A stretch of DNA of 64,000 bases, from positions 2,241,993 through 2,305,992 of the forward strand of contig CP070750.1 in assembly GCA_020348385.1 (NCBI GenBank), read 5' to 3'. Numbering within the stretch: position 1 is the first letter of the stretch; every line of letters starts with the position of its first letter. This DNA is from Candidatus Aminicenantota bacterium. Its GTDB lineage: Bacteria > Acidobacteriota > Aminicenantia > Aminicenantales > Aminicenantaceae. Shown here piece by piece: positions 1-8,529 of the stretch. The translations under genes were made by a program, and so were the position numbers. The notes below the pieces were generated by a model. It was not told where the DNA came from. It saw only the letters and a program-made list of their open reading frames with translations, and made no database searches.

Positions 1-51
1 ACATTATTAAATCTATCTATTATAAGGAAGCCTCTAAACTTGTCAATCTCT

Positions 52-2184
52 TTAAGAGGGCCCCGATTCTTTTAAGATGATTCGGGCGTCGACGATCTTG
101 CATCCCTTTTTTTTCTCATAAACGATCAGGGGATTTATATCCAATTCCTTGATTTCTTCGAAGTCCGTAACAAACTGAGACAATCGCTTCAAACAATCGG
201 CTATGGCTGATGTGTCGTAGACCGGCCCTCCTCTGAATCCGTCGAGTATTTTGTATGTTTTGGTTTTTTCGATCATCATGTCGGCCGTGAGTTCCCGAAT
301 GGGTGCCAGCCGGAATATCACATCTTCTAGTGCCTCCACATAGATCCCTCCCATCCCGAACATCAATATCGGACCGAACTGTTCGTCATAATTCATGCCA
401 AGAATAACCTCTTTTCCTTCGATGGCCATCTCCTCGACCATTATTCCTGTAATTTTAGCTTTGGGCATTTTTAAGCGTATATTACGAAGAATTTTATTGT
501 AGGTTTTCCTCACATCAATTTTGTTTTTCACATCTATAATAACACCGCCAAAATCGAATTTGTGCAGGACGTCCGGAGAAGCAATTTTCATCACCACAGG
601 GAATCCGATCCTTTCGGCTGAAAAGACGGCCTGGGCCTCGCTTGTCGCCAATACGGATTGGACCACAGGAAAACCGTATGTTTTCAAAACATCATAAGCT
701 TCTTGTTCCAAAAGAAAAGACCTCCCCTCTGCTTTGACCTTTTGGATGATCTGTTGGGCTTTTGGAGTATCAACCGCGAATTTTTTCACTCGTGTTTTGG
801 GCCGTTTGAGCCAGGAGGTGAATTTTGACATTTCTGAAAGAGCTCTTGCTGCAGACTCCGGAAACCTGTAATAAGGGATTCTGTTTTCCTCTAGAAGATC
901 GATTCCCTTAGAGACATCGTAAAGACCCAAAAGACAGCTGAGGATGGGTTTCTTTATCCGCTTCGACACTTTGATGATGGATTTAGCGATTTTCTCGACG
1001 TTCGTGAAAGCCGTTGGTGTAAGGATGACAAGAGCCGAATGCATGTTATTTTGTTTGAGCATCGCATTGAGTGCCACTTCATACTGTTCATGTTGGGCCT
1101 CCGCTATCAAATCTAGCGGATTGTTTAAGCTTGCTGTAGGGGGAAGTACATTCTTTAAGGCCTTTTTCGAGGTTTTGGCTAAGGGTGCAATGCCCAGTCC
1201 ATATCGGATGCAAGAGTCGGTCGCCAGGATTCCCGGCCCCCCGGAATTGGTAACGATGGCCACATTTTTTCCCTTTGGAAGGGGCTGTGTTGAAAAAACT
1301 TTCACATAGTTAAAGATCTCTTCCAGTGTATCTCCGCGGATGACGCCACACTGGTCGAAAATGGCGTCATACACTTTATCCGACCCTGCCAGTGAGCCTG
1401 TATGTGACGAGGCTGCCTTTGCGCCAAAAAATGTTCGCCCCGCTTTTAGAGCAATGATAGGCTTATGTTTAGTTGAATGACTGGTAATTTTTCGGGCGAT
1501 GGTCATAAACTCTCTGCCGTCCACAAGGTCCTCGAGGTACATCAGGATCACATCTGTCTGACGATCCTCTTTTAAATAGAGCAAAAGGTCATTTTCTGTC
1601 AGTCCGGCTTTGTTCCCCATGCTGATGAATTTGGAAAATCCGATGTTTGCCTCTTTTGCGTAATCGAGCACAGCAACACAGAGAGCTCCACTTTGAGAGA
1701 TAAAAGCGATGTTTCCTTTTTTCGGCATTTGCGTGCCGAAAGTAGCGTTCATGCTGGATTCAGAAGCTGTATTCACGACGCCAAGACAATTGGGGCCGAC
1801 AAGAGCGATGTTATATTTATGGATGATTTTTTGGACGATATTTTCGAGTTCAATCCCATGACCTCCGATTTCCTTGAAGCCAGCTGAAATGATAATGGCC
1901 CCTTTTATGCCTTTAACTCCACATTCTTCAAGGACTTGCGGCACAAACCTAGCTGGAACGATCACAACAGCCAGGTCGACATCATCAGGAATATCCAAAA
2001 CCCTCGGAAAACATTTGATCCCCAGAATAGCTTCAGCCTTGGGATTGACAGGATATGCCACTCCTTGGAATCGGCTGTCGATAATATTGGCCAGGAGAGA
2101 GTGTCCAACGCTTCCCCGTTGTCTTGAGGCTCCGATAATGGCAATGGATTTAGGATAAAAAATGGAGTTTATGTTGTTCATCAT
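52..2184 (-). CDS. ADP-forming acyl-CoA (acetate-CoA) ligase, fused alpha-beta form
   Basis: The enzyme should convert acyl-CoA + ADP + Pi to the acid + ATP + CoA, the energy-conserving step of many amino-acid and sugar fermenters. About 710 residues cover the N-terminal CoA-binding Rossmann domain (motif IGASRQRGSVGHS), the succinyl-CoA-synthetase-like ligase domain with the phosphorylated-His motif SSHTGSLAG near residue 260, and a C-terminal ATP-grasp domain from about residue 490. This is the length of the fused form rather than the two-subunit archaeal form. The start is taken at ATG-ATG (2184/2181) behind a GAGAG stretch. A TTG six codons upstream is also open but has no better ribosome site. 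It lies 36 bp downstream of the disulfide oxidoreductase gene and is probably cotranscribed with it. The acyl substrate (acetate, propionate, branched) cannot be told from sequence. Confidence 0.9.
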   Translation of the reverse strand: MMNNINSIFYPKSIAIIGASRQRGSVGHSLLANIIDSRFQGVAYPVNPKAEAILGIKCFPRVLDIPDDVDLAVVIVPARFVPQVLEECGVKGIKGAIIISAGFKEIGGHGIELENIVQKIIHKYNIALVGPNCLGVVNTASESSMNATFGTQMPKKGNIAFISQSGALCVAVLDYAKEANIGFSKFISMGNKAGLTENDLLLYLKEDRQTDVILMYLEDLVDGREFMTIARKITSHSTKHKPIIALKAGRTFFGAKAASSHTGSLAGSDKVYDAIFDQCGVIRGDTLEEIFNYVKVFSTQPLPKGKNVAIVTNSGGPGILATDSCIRYGLGIAPLAKTSKKALKNVLPPTASLNNPLDLIAEAQHEQYEVALNAMLKQNNMHSALVILTPTAFTNVEKIAKSIIKVSKRIKKPILSCLLGLYDVSKGIDLLEENRIPYYRFPESAARALSEMSKFTSWLKRPKTRVKKFAVDTPKAQQIIQKVKAEGRSFLLEQEAYDVLKTYGFPVVQSVLATSEAQAVFSAERIGFPVVMKIASPDVLHKFDFGGVIIDVKNKIDVRKTYNKILRNIRLKMPKAKITGIMVEEMAIEGKEVILGMNYDEQFGPILMFGMGGIYVEALEDVIFRLAPIRELTADMMIEKTKTYKILDGFRGGPVYDTSAIADCLKRLSQFVTDFEEIKELDINPLIVYEKKKGCKIVDARIILKESGPS

Positions 2185-2220
2185 TTTCTCTCTGATCGGC
2201 AATATTTTTTCCCGATAAAT

Positions 2221-2916
2221 TTATTTTGTTTCTTCAGGTTTTATCGCCTTCAGGACGTGTTCCAGAAAAATCTCCTCAGGAACCGCACCCTCTACAATGA
2301 TGGACTCGTTTATGATTGTTCGAGGAACTCCGACGATGTTATATTTTTGGGCTAGGTGGGGAAATTCTGTAGCTTCCACCATATCTGCCACTATTTGGGA
2401 AGATTCAAGGGCAAACTGATGACCGAGACGGACTGATGTCGTGCAGTAGGGACATGTGGGGGTAACGAAAGTCTGAATATGGATGGGCGTATCGATGCCT
2501 TTAAGAGCTTCGACCGTTCCCGGTTTTAGATTTGTGCTTCCTTTTGAGACATCGAGTATCGCTTCTATAAAGCTTGCGTATTCGTAGCCTGAGGGAATCC
2601 CAAAAATCCGAACGTTTTTTTCTGTGTTTCTTGTGATGATAGTTGCGGGAATTTTATCGATGTTGTACTCGTTGGCCTTATCGGTGTCGGCCAGAAAATC
2701 ATACAGGATCAGCTCGATTTTTTCCGACAGAGAACAGACTTCTTGGATCAGTGATTTGGTTTCTTTGCAAAACATGCATTCCTGGCCTTGAAGATAGTCA
2801 GGGAGGACCAAACGGCTGGGCTCTTGCGTAAAATGGAAAATTCTAACATGGCCTTTCAGAGCATCAGAAAATCTTTGTTGCGTTGCTTCGCGAACTTCTT
2901 TTGTGAGAATGTCCAT
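2221..2916 (-). CDS. Protein disulfide oxidoreductase (tandem glutaredoxin-like thioredoxin folds)
   Basis: A 231-residue protein with two thioredoxin-fold units, each with its own redox motif: CMFC at about residues 47-50 and CPYC at about residues 155-158. The second unit also shows the cis-proline loop (GVPRT). This double-fold layout is that of the archaeal and thermophile PDO family, which makes or shuffles cytoplasmic disulfides and accepts electrons from a thioredoxin reductase. The ATG at 2916 follows GGAGAT at good spacing. An open frame extends 19 codons further upstream but has no ribosome site. It is divergent from a thioredoxin gene and upstream of the acyl-CoA synthetase in the same direction. 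Thioredoxin reductase itself is not in the window. Confidence 0.85.
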   Translation of the reverse strand: MDILTKEVREATQQRFSDALKGHVRIFHFTQEPSRLVLPDYLQGQECMFCKETKSLIQEVCSLSEKIELILYDFLADTDKANEYNIDKIPATIITRNTEKNVRIFGIPSGYEYASFIEAILDVSKGSTNLKPGTVEALKGIDTPIHIQTFVTPTCPYCTTSVRLGHQFALESSQIVADMVEATEFPHLAQKYNIVGVPRTIINESIIVEGAVPEEIFLEHVLKAIKPEETK

Positions 2917-3065
2917 TTGCTTATCTCCAGGACTAATCAATGGTATTGTAGTTTCATGTCGCTCAAAATGCAATAAATCCAGTACATGTATCTTTTATTA
3001 CACAGATTTGCAAATGATTGATTCGACTAATGAGAGAGGAAGGAAGAAGAAAATAATGAAGAAAG

Positions 3066-3095
3066 TAGACAAGTCGATCACATGGTGTATATAAT
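3066..3095 (+). promoter_or_regulatory. sigma70-type promoter of the thioredoxin gene
   Basis: TAGACA at 3066-3071, an 18-nt spacer and a perfect TATAAT at 3090-3095. Transcription would start near 3102, giving a leader of about 30 nt with AGGAG before the TTG start at 3134. Confidence 0.55.
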
Positions 3096-3133
3096 TTCGG
3101 AGAGGACATATTCACCAGGTAGGAGTGACGAAT

Positions 3134-3571
3134 TTGGCAGATAAAATGAAAGTGAGCTGCCTTGTATGCGGGAGCACGAATTATTATCCATTGGACGCTG
3201 GTGGAAAAAAAGTGATCTGTGGGCGGTGTAAAAGCCCTCTCCCACACCCAGGGGAGGTCATCGAACCCACTCCGGAACAGGTAAACACGCTTATTCAAAA
3301 ATCTTTTTTGCCTGTCTTGATCGATTTTTTTTCTCCCACCTGTGCTCCTTGTCAGATGATGCACCCGATAGTTCATGAGTTGGCTAAAAGACGAGCTGGG
3401 GAGCTGATGGTGATGCAAGTTGATATGAATAAACACGCAGAGTTGGGGGCTTCGTTTGGTGTTCAGGGAGTCCCGACCTTTATTATTTTTTCTAAAGGAT
3501 TCGAGAGAGCACGAACTTCTGGTGCCATGTCTGAAACCGATTTTTCGCTTTGGATAGCCAGTAAGATTTAG
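3134..3571 (+). CDS. Thioredoxin 2-type protein with N-terminal zinc ribbon
   Basis: A 145-residue protein with an N-terminal CxxC...CxxC zinc ribbon (CLVC, CGRC), as in TrxC/thioredoxin 2, followed by a thioredoxin fold with active site CAPC (variant of CGPC) and the cis-proline motif GVPTF. It is a cytoplasmic disulfide reductase. TTG at 3134 is preferred because AGGAG (3121-3125) sits 8 nt upstream. GTG at 3125 overlaps that site, and ATG at 3146 has none. It is followed after 12 bp by a Tat-exported DUF362 protein in the same direction, so the two are probably cotranscribed. Confidence 0.88.
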   Translation: MADKMKVSCLVCGSTNYYPLDAGGKKVICGRCKSPLPHPGEVIEPTPEQVNTLIQKSFLPVLIDFFSPTCAPCQMMHPIVHELAKRRAGELMVMQVDMNKHAELGASFGVQGVPTFIIFSKGFERARTSGAMSETDFSLWIASKI

Positions 3572-3583
3572 AGAGGGAGGAAC

Positions 3584-4594
3584 ATGATGAATGACAACAA
3601 TATCAAAACCTTGAATAGGCGCGATTTTTTAAAAGGAACTGCAGCAGGTCTTGCTTGCCTTCCTGCTTTGAGATTTTCTTCGTTTGTCGGGAAGGAAAGA
3701 GGGGCCATGTCGAATGTCGCACTCATTAAAACATCTGAGCGAAGTGTAGGCGTTCGTGAGACCATGGGTCTTTTGGAATTTCCTGCGATGAAAGGGAAAA
3801 GTGTTGTTCTCAAGCCCAATTTCAACACATCGGATCCTTTCCCAGGTTCCACCCATAACGACACATTGAGTCAACTGGTGAAGGAGATACATGAAAGGGG
3901 TGCCAAGAATATAGTTTTGGGAGAAAGAAGTGGCCCCCCCGATTCAGAAGAAGTCATGCTGCAAAAGGGAATTTTCGAAATGTCCAGGGACTTGGATTTT
4001 AAGATCGTTAATTATGAAAAGATCCCCGAAGAAGATTGGGTGCCCTTTAATCCAGAAGGAAACCATTGGGAGAATGGATTCCATATTCCTCGAACAGCAT
4101 CTGAAGCGGAGTACTTCATATCGACATGCTGCTTGAAAACCCATGGGTACGGGGGGGTCTTTACCTTGTCGTTGAAACTGGCTGTTGGATTGACACCTAA
4201 ACGTTTGATGAGGGAATTACATGGCAAAAGGCAGACGGATATGAGAAAAATGATCGCCGAGATCAATCTGGGCTACAAGCCAGATTTGATCGTTCTGGAT
4301 GGAGTGGAGGGTTTTGTTGATGGCGGTCCTAGCAAAGGGGAAAAAAAAGTAGCCAATGTATTTTTGGCCAGTTCAGATCGAGTAGCATTGGATGCGGCGG
4401 GATTGGCTGTGCTGAAGGATTTGGGAGCGAACGATGCCATAATGGGTACAAAAATATTTGAGCAAGAACAGATTAAACGAGCTGTTGAATTGAATCTCGG
4501 TGCGGGAAATCCTGAGCAGATCGAGTTTGTCACTCCAGATAGGCCAAGTCAGTTGTATGCTGATAAGCTGAAATCCATCTTAGCTCAAGGCTAA
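3584..4594 (+). CDS. Tat-exported DUF362 domain protein
   Basis: A 336-residue protein starting with a clear twin-arginine signal (NRRDFLKG followed by a short hydrophobic run), so it should be exported folded. The rest matches the DUF362 family (motif VVLKPNFN; conserved acidic and glycine-rich blocks), often found with iron-sulfur proteins. Here no ferredoxin cysteine cluster is present in the protein itself. A GGGAGG ribosome site precedes the ATG. The biochemical function of the family is not established. The thioredoxin gene just upstream suggests a redox setting, but that is inference. Confidence 0.8.
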   Translation: MMNDNNIKTLNRRDFLKGTAAGLACLPALRFSSFVGKERGAMSNVALIKTSERSVGVRETMGLLEFPAMKGKSVVLKPNFNTSDPFPGSTHNDTLSQLVKEIHERGAKNIVLGERSGPPDSEEVMLQKGIFEMSRDLDFKIVNYEKIPEEDWVPFNPEGNHWENGFHIPRTASEAEYFISTCCLKTHGYGGVFTLSLKLAVGLTPKRLMRELHGKRQTDMRKMIAEINLGYKPDLIVLDGVEGFVDGGPSKGEKKVANVFLASSDRVALDAAGLAVLKDLGANDAIMGTKIFEQEQIKRAVELNLGAGNPEQIEFVTPDRPSQLYADKLKSILAQG

Positions 4595-4679
4595 CCTGAT
4601 CATTCATAAATAAGGTTAATGCCTACACTCATTGACAAGAACAATATCCTTCATGTTTATCCACCTTATAAGCTGGAGT

Positions 4680-4705
4680 AGGGTGGGTTGGCTGGGGTGG
4701 CGTGG
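4680..4705 (+). repeat. G-rich dispersed intergenic element, copy 1
   Basis: The plus strand carries GGGTGGGTTGGC (4681-4692) followed by TGGGGTGG, in the 166-bp gap before the nitroreductase gene. The same core occurs near 15.6, 42.2 and 63.07 kb, with a degenerate copy near 57.15 kb, always between genes. Confidence 0.65.
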
Positions 4706-4760
4706 ATTGATACCGGTTTTTTTGTTGTCGGATCGAGAAGAAAGATGAGGAGGGGAAAGA

Positions 4761-5336
4761 ATGAGTCTGTATGATTTGATCATCTCACGGAGATCTATCC
4801 GCCAGTTCAAAACAGATCCCATTTCACAAGGAATACTCAGAGATGTCGTTAATGCGGGTAGGCTGGCTCCTTCAGCAGCCAATCGCCAGCCTCTAGAATT
4901 CATCGTTGTGGATGAAGAAAGCAAAAAAAAACATCTCTTTTCTTGTTTGAAATGGGCGGGCTACATCGCTCCTGAGGGAAATCCTAAGCCCGGTCAAGAG
5001 CCTCAGGCTTATATCGTGGTTCTTGTGAACACAGACATTCGGGAAAAAGGATTCGAGTGGGACTCAGGAGCGGCCATCGAAAACATGATCCTGGCTGCTT
5101 GGGGGAAAGGTATCGGAAGCTGTTGGATCATCTCGATGGACAAGGACCGAGTCAAAGAAGCTCTTGGTGTCCCCGACTCACACAAGGTCGATTCTGTGGT
5201 AGCCTTTGGATATCCTGCCGAAGTTCCTGTGATCGAGGATATGAAGGATTCTATCAAATATTGGAAGGATGAACGGGAATGCTTGCATGTGCCCAAGCGG
5301 AAACTCGAAGATGTGATTCGCTTTAATAAATTTTAG
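4761..5336 (+). CDS. Nitroreductase family FMN oxidoreductase
   Basis: A 191-residue protein of the nitroreductase fold. The N-terminal FMN-binding motif SRRSIRQFK is followed by the RLAPSAANRQP block, and the mid-protein motif GAAIENMILAA ends in a GIGSCWI segment, all typical of the family. It is an NAD(P)H-dependent flavoprotein acting on quinones, nitro compounds or other acceptors; the substrate cannot be predicted. A strong GAGGAGGGG ribosome site precedes the ATG. Its last 14 bp overlap the 3' end of the oppositely oriented B12 mutase-like gene. Confidence 0.88.
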   Translation: MSLYDLIISRRSIRQFKTDPISQGILRDVVNAGRLAPSAANRQPLEFIVVDEESKKKHLFSCLKWAGYIAPEGNPKPGQEPQAYIVVLVNTDIREKGFEWDSGAAIENMILAAWGKGIGSCWIISMDKDRVKEALGVPDSHKVDSVVAFGYPAEVPVIEDMKDSIKYWKDERECLHVPKRKLEDVIRFNKF

Positions 5337-7185
5337 GATTTATTTCTTTTATTCTTCGAAGACGATCTTGGATAGATATCCTTTTCCCTTTTTCATCCAC
5401 CACGTGCACCCCGCCTCCCAAAATTCTAGTGGTCCAATTGACGGCATTGGCATACTCCTCCCGGCATTCCCATAGGAAGGGGACAGGGAGATAGCCCATT
5501 TGGAATAGGATGTGTAATCCTTCTACCGAATAAAGGTTTTTGATATTTTTTTCCATATCTTGTACCAACATGTGTGCTTCGACAGCCAGTTTCTCTGTTT
5601 GATCCATAAGATCTTTACTTTGGGTTATATCTTCCAGGGCATTTTTATGCCTGAATTCGGGATAAAATTCAAGAGCAGCTTTGGTGATCTGGATGCTTTC
5701 ATTGATCACGCCCGGGTTGGCCAGGAAAAGCGCCTCGGAGTAGCTCACGACGTGAACGATATCCGGGCTATCCATATTTTTCGGCTCTACATCTGTCATC
5801 AAAGCCGAAACAGCTGCCAATTGGATTTTGGCTTTTTCGATATCGGTGGAAAAATAATCCAAGCCGGCCCGAGGTTGGTAGATCACGCGAAAATTTCTAT
5901 CTTCCAACCCTCGGATCAATTGCAAAAGAGCTCGGGATTTTGCGAGATCTCTCAATCCCCAGGTCGATTTTGGTGTGTTCAGCATATTTTGGAGAACAAA
6001 ATATCGGATGCCATGCTTTTTGGCGATTTTTGCTGCTAGAAAAGCCGAAACAATATAAGTCAGATCATCGCTTCCCCGGAAAGCAAAATGGTGTGGGGTA
6101 TTCGGCTCGAAAGGCTTTCCCACACGGGCGATGTACTTGAGGGCCTCTATATGTTCCGAGATACTTTGTCGCAATCCTAATGGGCCTCGGCCATCCAGCT
6201 GGTTAAACCACCAAAACGAGAGGGCATGCCATGCCATGTTCAAGTTTTGCTCGAGGAGATGAGCCACATGAGGTATGTTGTTCGTAGCCGAGTAAGCCCT
6301 GACCAACATCGGTATGGCATCCTCTTGGATGGCGCGAAGTTCCAATACGCTGTTGAAAGGAACGCCACCTCCATTGGGAAGATCATCCCAGTCCTCCCCA
6401 AAGTGCGATTGACTCAATTGAGAGGAACCTACGGAAACGATATCCAAGAAATGACTCCCAGCGAGCTTTTTCAGCCAATCAGAAAACAGCGCAAGGGCCT
6501 TTTCCCGGTCTTTCATATAAGGGCCTGCATGGACTCTTGTCAGAGGGAGTTGGTCCGCGGATTTTGCCGCTGTCAGGCGTTTGATCAAATGATCCTTCGA
6601 AGTACCGTATTCCGGATAATCGAATTCTTTGGTAGGACAGATGTGGAATTGTTTTTCTTGCCTGATGATGGATTTCCCGAAGTTCAAACGGAGTTCATCA
6701 TAAACAGATTGTTCTTGAATCGATTGCGGGATTAGATGATCGGGTAATCCCAGTTTGAGAAGTGACTCCTTGGGTGTTTCGTCTCCTCTGAAAGTCATGT
6801 ATCTTGTCCCGAATTCGTTCTCCACGAGATCACACGATTCCGGAAGACCAGCAAAATACATTTTTTTTATCAAGCCGCCCTTTTTCGGCGATATTTGAAC
6901 ATCGTCCTCGATTTGGTGGACCAATCGGACGAACGCCTCCAAAGCCTGTTGTGGATCGAGCCTGTAACTGAATCCGATATGGGTTATGTTGTGTCCGAGA
7001 ATCCAATTTTTAAAGACAGAAAAATTTGTTTTGGCCGATATTTTATCTACAGCCTGGGCGATTTCAGACTTGGCCACATGGACCTCGAAACCACATTCCT
7101 CAATAAGCTGAGCGATGTGATTTATTCCCAGAGTATGAGCATCCAACCCTGATTTCACCAGCCCAAATCTTGCCGATTTATGCAT
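5323..7185 (-). CDS. B12-binding domain fused to a glutamate-mutase E-like domain (putative carbon-skeleton mutase)
   Basis: A 620-residue protein. Near the N-terminus ARFGLVKSGLDAHTLG contains the DxHxxG signature of base-off/His-on cobalamin domains. The rest resembles the TIM-barrel subunit of methylaspartate (glutamate) mutase by eye. Shared features are the glycine-rich GGGVPFN segment, the RGPLGLRQSISEHIEAL block, which resembles the GPLTGT region of GlmE, and a C-terminal block ending in an FxMGYLPVPF-like stretch. In known glutamate mutase the small B12 subunit (GlmS) and large subunit (GlmE) are separate, so this would be a GlmS-GlmE type fusion. The ATG at 7185 is chosen because a good promoter lies directly before it; an upstream TTG (7224) falls inside the -35 box. 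It is divergent from an amino-acid symporter. The substrate is unknown; family assignment is fair, not certain. Confidence 0.65.
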   Translation of the reverse strand: MHKSARFGLVKSGLDAHTLGINHIAQLIEECGFEVHVAKSEIAQAVDKISAKTNFSVFKNWILGHNITHIGFSYRLDPQQALEAFVRLVHQIEDDVQISPKKGGLIKKMYFAGLPESCDLVENEFGTRYMTFRGDETPKESLLKLGLPDHLIPQSIQEQSVYDELRLNFGKSIIRQEKQFHICPTKEFDYPEYGTSKDHLIKRLTAAKSADQLPLTRVHAGPYMKDREKALALFSDWLKKLAGSHFLDIVSVGSSQLSQSHFGEDWDDLPNGGGVPFNSVLELRAIQEDAIPMLVRAYSATNNIPHVAHLLEQNLNMAWHALSFWWFNQLDGRGPLGLRQSISEHIEALKYIARVGKPFEPNTPHHFAFRGSDDLTYIVSAFLAAKIAKKHGIRYFVLQNMLNTPKSTWGLRDLAKSRALLQLIRGLEDRNFRVIYQPRAGLDYFSTDIEKAKIQLAAVSALMTDVEPKNMDSPDIVHVVSYSEALFLANPGVINESIQITKAALEFYPEFRHKNALEDITQSKDLMDQTEKLAVEAHMLVQDMEKNIKNLYSVEGLHILFQMGYLPVPFLWECREEYANAVNWTTRILGGGVHVVDEKGKRISIQDRLRRIKEINPKIY

Positions 7186-7195
7186 GTGTGTATCG

Positions 7196-7224
7196 CTTAT
7201 AGCACAGGAGGTACCGAGCGTCAA
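7196..7224 (-). promoter_or_regulatory. Promoter of the B12 mutase-like gene, almost leaderless
   Basis: On the minus strand TTGACG (7219-7224), a 17-nt spacer and TATAAG (7196-7201). The -10 box ends 10 nt before the ATG at 7185, leaving a leader of only about 3-4 nt and no room for a Shine-Dalgarno. Confidence 0.6.
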
Positions 7225-7250
7225 TTCTATTTCATCGATGTTTAAGTTCC

Positions 7251-7279
7251 TTGACAGGAAAATAACGGAATATTATGTT
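7251..7279 (+). promoter_or_regulatory. Promoter of the dicarboxylate symporter gene, almost leaderless
   Basis: TTGACA (7251-7256), 17-nt spacer, TATGTT (7274-7279). The -10 ends 11 nt before the ATG at 7291, so the leader would be about 5 nt. It is arranged divergently with the mutase promoter, about 27 bp apart. Confidence 0.55.
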
Positions 7280-7290
7280 TAGGGCACAGA

Positions 7291-8529
7291 ATGAGACATT
7301 CCTTTAGAAAGCTTTCATTAACGCATTACATTTTTATCGGATTTTTTCTGGGAATCATAGCGGGATGGATTTTCGGCGAGGGCATTACACCCATTGCTGA
7401 ACCCTTGGCTGAAATATTTTTGCGCCTCCTGCGCATGGCCATCATGCCTCTTATCATCACATCCATTATTTCAGGGGTCGTGAGTGTGGGAAGCGCCACG
7501 GGTCTGGGTCGATTGGGAATCAAAACTTTTTCCTACTACATCCTTAGCAGTCTTATCGCGATATTCACCGGTCTTGTCTTGGTGAATATTTTTAAGCCAG
7601 GTGCGGGTGCTGAGATCGGTCTTGAAATGAGCCCGGAAAAAATCGCAGCGGCAGAACAGGGGATAGGGGAACTCTTGATAAATCTTATCCCTGAGAATCC
7701 CTTTGCTGCGATGGCCAGAGGTGATGTCCTCCCCATCATCTTTTTTTCCATTCTTTTCGGCTTTTTTGTCACCAAACTCTCTCAAAAGCCAAGAGCCCAA
7801 CTCACTGATTTTTTCCATGCCGCATTCGAGACCATGATGAAACTGACGCTTTTTGTTGTCTGGAGTGCTCCTCTTGGCGTGTTTGGAATTATTTCTCGGA
7901 TCGTTGCCCAGACGGGTTTTGACGCTTTCAGGTCGCTCGGTTTTTATTTTCTTGTTGTTTTCATGGGCCTAGCCATACATGCCTCGGTGAATCTGCCGTT
8001 GCTTTTAGCTTTGGTGGCCCGTGTGAATCCTGTCAAGCACTACAAGGGTATGCCTTCCGCTCTCATCATGGCATTTTCCACATGTTCGACTATCGTAACC
8101 CTTCCCCTCACGATGAAAGCGGTTACGGAAAATTCCAGAGTATCCGAGAAGGTTTCCAACTTTGTTCTTCCTATCGGGGCTACCGTCAACATGGATGGAA
8201 CCGCGCTGTACGAGTGTGTCGCGACTATGTTCATCGCCCAGGTTTATGGCTTCAATCTGTCTTTCGGTGCGCAGCTCATCATTGTTTTTACTGCTTTGCT
8301 TGCCTCTATCGGGGCGGCAAGTGTACCCATGAGTGGGATGGTCATGATGTCGATCATCTTGAAGGCTGTTGGACTCCCTTTGGAGGGAGTGGCCATCATC
8401 CTTGCTGTGGATCGAATCCTGGACATGTTTCGAACCACTGTCAATGTTTTGAGCGATAGCTGTGGGGCTGTCATCGTTGCCCGCTTGGAAGGTGAAACGC
8501 TAGAAGATATGGGCGAGAGTTTTCAGTAG
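7291..8529 (+). CDS. Dicarboxylate/amino acid:cation symporter (DAACS, GltP/DctA type)
   Basis: A 412-residue inner-membrane protein that should import glutamate, aspartate or C4-dicarboxylates with Na+ or H+. It carries the family signatures: the serine-rich hairpin-loop motif AFSTCSTIVTLP and the transmembrane motif PIGATVNMDGTALY, with hairpin and helix pattern along the whole length. The C-terminal VDRILDMFRTTVNV block binds the substrate carboxylate in this family. Glutamate versus dicarboxylate preference cannot be fixed from sequence. It lies between a glutamate-mutase-like gene and a glutamate-2,3-aminomutase-like gene, which favours an amino-acid substrate. Its 3' end overlaps the latter by 7 bp. 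Confidence 0.88.
   Translation: MRHSFRKLSLTHYIFIGFFLGIIAGWIFGEGITPIAEPLAEIFLRLLRMAIMPLIITSIISGVVSVGSATGLGRLGIKTFSYYILSSLIAIFTGLVLVNIFKPGAGAEIGLEMSPEKIAAAEQGIGELLINLIPENPFAAMARGDVLPIIFFSILFGFFVTKLSQKPRAQLTDFFHAAFETMMKLTLFVVWSAPLGVFGIISRIVAQTGFDAFRSLGFYFLVVFMGLAIHASVNLPLLLALVARVNPVKHYKGMPSALIMAFSTCSTIVTLPLTMKAVTENSRVSEKVSNFVLPIGATVNMDGTALYECVATMFIAQVYGFNLSFGAQLIIVFTALLASIGAASVPMSGMVMMSIILKAVGLPLEGVAIILAVDRILDMFRTTVNVLSDSCGAVIVARLEGETLEDMGESFQ

Noticed and set aside
7186..7224. TTG start for the mutase-like gene 13 codons upstream
   Set aside because: The TTG is inside the -35 box of a good promoter ending just before the ATG at 7185.
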